From contig DKYL01000084.1 of the NCBI GenBank assembly GCA_002493325.1, positions 1-24,687 of the forward strand: DNA of 24,687 nt. Reading direction: 5' to 3'. Made by a program: the position numbers and the translations under genes. The stretch comes from Ruminococcaceae bacterium UBA7101 (lineage in GTDB: Bacteria; Bacillota; Clostridia; Oscillospirales; Acutalibacteraceae). Shown here piece by piece: positions 22,233 through 24,687 of this stretch (position 1 is its first letter; every line of letters begins with the position of its first letter). The notes below the pieces were generated by a model, which saw nothing but the letters and a program-made list of their open reading frames with translations, had not been told where the DNA came from and ran no database searches.

Positions 22233-22982
22233 ATGAATTATGATGAATTGCTGAGCATTAATACCATTCCAAAAGAAATTGACAAATCGCTTTACGAGCA
22301 GCTTCAGAGAGGTCTTATTCACACATCCTACCGTGATGAAATAAGACTGTTTTCCTGTGTTAAGGAAGGTAATCCAAAAAAACTGCTGGAACAGGTTCAG
22401 CCCCTGATAAGCAGCGGAATATTTGTTGGTGAAATGTCAGGCAACAGCTTAATGCAATTCAAATACATTGCAGTCAGCACTATGGCACTTGCCACACGTT
22501 ATGCCATACAGGGCGGACTCAGCGAGCTTGAGGCATACAGCTTTTCCGACAATTTTATAAGAAAGATTGATGAAGCAGAAAGCACAACCGATATCATGAT
22601 TCTGCTTACCAATAAAATTATGGAGCTGACAAATATGGTCAAGGAAAGCAGAGATAAAATTGTCCACTCACCTCATATCAGAAAGTCAATTGCGTATATC
22701 AACAAAAACATAACTAAGAAAATCACAGTAAAAGAAATCAGCCGGCACTGCGGAATTTCTGCAGATTATCTGTCACATCTGTTCAAAAAAGAAATCGGAG
22801 ACAGTCTGAGCAACTATATATTAAAGCAGAAGCTTGAGCTTGCTAAAACCTTGCTATGGGAGGGTGCTGACAGCAAAAAGATTTCCTCTTCACTGGGGTT
22901 CTGCTCGCAATCACACTTTATTTCCGCTTTTAAAAAGGAATATAATATAACACCGAACGAGTTCATTTCTCACACAAAATAA
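22233..22982 (+). CDS. AraC family transcriptional regulator
   Basis: About 249 residues from the ATG at 22233, with GAGG eight bases before it; the GTG at 22224 would overlap that site. The C-terminal 100 residues carry two helix-turn-helix motifs (KKITVKEISRHCGISADYLSHLFKKEIG and ISSSLGFCSQSHFISAFKKEYNITPNEF). The N-terminal 150 residues are helical and lack a cupin pattern. The target may be the DUF2798 gene just downstream, whose promoter begins 14 bases after this stop. Confidence 0.92.
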   Translation: MNYDELLSINTIPKEIDKSLYEQLQRGLIHTSYRDEIRLFSCVKEGNPKKLLEQVQPLISSGIFVGEMSGNSLMQFKYIAVSTMALATRYAIQGGLSELEAYSFSDNFIRKIDEAESTTDIMILLTNKIMELTNMVKESRDKIVHSPHIRKSIAYINKNITKKITVKEISRHCGISADYLSHLFKKEIGDSLSNYILKQKLELAKTLLWEGADSKKISSSLGFCSQSHFISAFKKEYNITPNEFISHTK

Positions 22983-22995
22983 GCAAAAATTTCTC

Positions 22996-23025
22996 TTGAC
23001 TTCCTGAAGAAAAATTTGATATAAT
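22996..23025 (+). promoter_or_regulatory. Promoter of the DUF2798 gene
   Basis: TTGACT (22996-23001), an 18-base spacer and a perfect TATAAT (23020-23025). It gives a leader of about 150 bases containing a long hairpin. Confidence 0.85.
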
Positions 23026-23063
23026 CCATAGGCAATAAATAAAAATAAACAGACATAAACGAC

Positions 23064-23153
23064 ACAAGTAATGCTTAGCATGTAAATCTGATTACGGTAA
23101 TTATGTAAAATTATGCAGTACTGATTTATAATGCTGTCATTGCTTGTTTTTTT
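23064..23153 (+). terminator. Long imperfect hairpin with T run in the DUF2798 leader
   Basis: ACAAGTAATG (23064-23073) pairs with CATTGCTTGT (23138-23147). AGCAT (23077-23081) pairs with ATGCT (23131-23135), and TGTAAATC (23081-23088) with GATTTATA (23123-23130). Seven T follow (23147-23153), 12 bases before the GGAGG of the gene. It looks like an attenuator, with an inner ATTAC-G-GTAAT palindrome in the loop. Confidence 0.5.
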
Positions 23154-23178
23154 ATGTCAAAAAACGGAGGAATTTATT

Positions 23179-23742
23179 ATGCCGAGAAACCAATTTCAAA
23201 GAATGATTTTTGCCCTTATCACTGTAGTTATCACAGTTCACGCATATGTGTTTTACAGTCTGTATGTGGTAAACGGAAGTACGTTAATGGAAATAACGGG
23301 TGCTGACAGCGTGCTGCACGCAATCCGTGCACAAGGCGGAGTGTATATGTTTGGCAGAATGCTGCCGATATGGGCTGTTATTCTGATTGAATTTTGCTTT
23401 GCTTACGGGCTTGAATGTGTAATGGGAAGCCCTGCTTCATTCAAATTAGCAAGCAAGGTTTTTGACCCGAGAACAACTAACCCTGTAATATTTGAAACTG
23501 CTATTATTTGTGCGACAGTCGGCTTAATGTGCCCTGCAATGAGCTTTTTAGCGGCTATATTCTATTATCCTTATTACAACGACTTTTCAATAGTCACACT
23601 CCTTGCCAACTGGTTAAAGCTTGTTTGCTTTAACTTCCCCTTCGCTTTCTTCACACAATTGTTTTTCATTCAGCCGTTTGTAAGAACTGCATTCAAACTG
23701 CTGTTCAGAAAAGATATTGCAAAGCAAAAACAATCTGCATAA
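23179..23742 (+). CDS. DUF2798-like integral membrane protein
   Basis: 187 residues from the ATG at 23179, preceded by ACGGAGG; the longer frame to 23131 starts inside the T run and has no ribosome binding site. Four hydrophobic segments are seen (about residues 8-28, 55-75, 110-135 and 145-165). They include QRMIFALITVVITVHAYVFY near the start and FNFPFAFFTQLFFIQPFVR near the end, the pattern of DUF2798. Function unknown. It may be controlled by the AraC regulator just upstream and by the leader hairpin. Confidence 0.85.
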   Translation: MPRNQFQRMIFALITVVITVHAYVFYSLYVVNGSTLMEITGADSVLHAIRAQGGVYMFGRMLPIWAVILIEFCFAYGLECVMGSPASFKLASKVFDPRTTNPVIFETAIICATVGLMCPAMSFLAAIFYYPYYNDFSIVTLLANWLKLVCFNFPFAFFTQLFFIQPFVRTAFKLLFRKDIAKQKQSA

Positions 23743-23761
23743 TGCAATAGATTACTGTATC

Positions 23762-23790
23762 TTTACCCTCTGCGTATTTTATGTTATAAT
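23762..23790 (+). promoter_or_regulatory. Promoter of the alpha/beta hydrolase gene
   Basis: TTTACC (23762-23767), a 17-base spacer and TATAAT (23785-23790) with an extended TG element just before the -10. Confidence 0.7.
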
Positions 23791-23826
23791 AAGCTTGATA
23801 ACACAAAATACACAGGGGGTTAATTT

Positions 23827-24585
23827 ATGAAAATACAAAGTTTTTCAATTATAAGCAACAGCAAAAAACTCAGAGGTATTATATTGAACTCAGGTGTCAA
23901 AGTACCGACAAAAACAGTTATTATAAGCCACGGCTATGCCAGCAATATGCTGATTACCTCACCTTATGCAAAGCCCTTTATTGATGAGGGTTATGTTGTT
24001 ATAATGTATGATTTCTGCTGCTCAGGCAGCGGAATATCCTGTGGTAAAAGCACTGATATGAGTATTTTTACCGAAACGGAAAATCTTATTGATGTGCTTG
24101 ATTATGCAAAAGCTCTTGATATTGTAGACAATAATCGAATCACGCTTTGCGGCTGCAGTCAGGGCGGTCTTGTCAGCGCACTGGCAGGAGTTAAAAGAGA
24201 AGCGGATATTCAAAGGCTTATATTATACTACCCTGCACTCTGTATTCCGGATGATGCAAGAAGGGGCTGTGTTATAGGAACAAAAATTGACCCTGAAAAT
24301 ATACCCGACAAATTTTTCGGATTATTCATTCTGCTAAGCAAAAAATATGTTCTTGATGCACAATCCATTGAGCCCTATGAACAGATATGCAAATTCAAAA
24401 AACCTGTATTTATTGTTCACGGCATTGAGGATAAGTTAGTAAAATTAGAATACTCGCAAAAAGCCAAGGAATTATATCCTGACTGTAAATTGGTTGAAGT
24501 TCACGGTGACCACGGCTTTATTCTTAAAGGCTTAAATGCCTCAAACAAGGTAACAAAAGAATATCTTGTGATGAATGATAAATAA
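23827..24585 (+). CDS. Alpha/beta hydrolase (serine hydrolase family)
   Basis: A 252-residue cytoplasmic alpha/beta hydrolase. The oxyanion region SHGYASN is near 34-40. The nucleophile elbow GCSQGG holds Ser111. The acid is Asp202 in HGIEDKLV, and the base is His229 in VHGDHGF. The strand and helix order fits the fold of dipeptidyl-peptidase/esterase-like members. Substrate unknown, but the set of motifs points to an esterase or acyl-aminoacid-type hydrolase. CAGGGGGTT lies before the ATG. It is a single gene with its own promoter. Confidence 0.9.
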   Translation: MKIQSFSIISNSKKLRGIILNSGVKVPTKTVIISHGYASNMLITSPYAKPFIDEGYVVIMYDFCCSGSGISCGKSTDMSIFTETENLIDVLDYAKALDIVDNNRITLCGCSQGGLVSALAGVKREADIQRLILYYPALCIPDDARRGCVIGTKIDPENIPDKFFGLFILLSKKYVLDAQSIEPYEQICKFKKPVFIVHGIEDKLVKLEYSQKAKELYPDCKLVEVHGDHGFILKGLNASNKVTKEYLVMNDK

Positions 24586-24597
24586 TACAGCAAAAAT

Positions 24598-24626
24598 TTG
24601 ACAAATAAATCGCGAAATGATATAAT
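24598..24626 (+). promoter_or_regulatory. Perfect consensus promoter leaving the window
   Basis: TTGACA (24598-24603), a 17-base spacer and TATAAT (24621-24626). It drives a gene beyond the right edge. The remaining bases to 24687 are very A+T-rich, with no ORF visible. Confidence 0.85.
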
Positions 24627-24687
24627 CGTAAAATTAATAATAATATTATTATATATATTTTAATATTTATATAAATTACTAATTTGG

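Noticed and set aside
1..24687. CRISPR array, insertion sequence or prophage
   Set aside because: No regularly spaced repeats, transposase, integrase or phage structural genes were seen in any frame.

Overview
The window (about 24.7 kb, low GC) looks like the chromosome of an anaerobic Gram-positive Clostridia, most likely a gut Ruminococcaceae/Oscillospiraceae-type bacterium. This is an inference from A+T-rich codon use, strong GGAGG ribosome binding sites, many housekeeping-type promoters with 17-base spacers, a FeoA-FeoB-small Cys-rich protein cluster, a split MetH and the style of the proteins. No rRNA, CRISPR array, transposase or phage gene was seen.

Layout. 1-2.3 kb: a LysR regulator followed closely by a MATE efflux pump. 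2.4-3.8 kb (minus): an NSS-type sodium symporter. 4.1-7.7 kb (minus): an AraC regulator, a calcineurin-like phosphoesterase and an MFS sugar-type transporter, probably one regulated locus. 7.9-9.2 kb (minus): a three-gene operon of DUF1893, SnoaL/NTF2-like and YhcH/DUF386 proteins. 9.3-9.6 kb: a tRNA-Arg(CCG) gene beside tandem tRNA-derived fragments and a two-hairpin repeat. 9.6-10.7 kb: a second phosphoesterase with a C-terminal membrane anchor. 10.8-14.0 kb: a DtxR-type repressor diverging from feoA-feoB and a small Cys-rich membrane protein, with three copies of a GTTAG-N6-CTAAY box. 14.1-14.8 kb: a HAD hydrolase. 14.9-19.0 kb (minus): metF, a MetH reactivation-domain protein, metH and an Rrf2 regulator, with overlapping genes. 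19.0-20.3 kb: a small DUF6774-like gene on the minus strand and the rplM-rpsI operon on the plus strand, then a duplicated rpsI tail plus terminator. 20.5-22.1 kb (minus): an XRE/zinc-ribbon regulator and a SAM methyltransferase preceded by a leader-peptide attenuator. 22.2-24.6 kb: an AraC regulator, a DUF2798 membrane protein with a long hairpin leader, and an alpha/beta hydrolase. A perfect promoter at the right edge points out of the window.

The most unusual item is the roughly 250-nt leader of the methyltransferase gene (21292-21550, minus). It has a promoter, a strong ribosome binding site, a 10-codon ORF (MGVIFEVAIA), a terminator immediately before the gene, and mutually exclusive pairings. 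The leader ribosome binding site can sequester the 5' arm of an antiterminator, and that arm can otherwise break the terminator. This is the architecture expected of ribosome-stalling attenuators, such as those controlling antibiotic-response genes. The inducer and the methyltransferase substrate are unknown. Secondary points of interest are a two-hairpin dispersed element with differing but paired stems (9344-9419 and 20322-20381), the rpsI tail/terminator duplication, and a third iron-type box between feoA and feoB.
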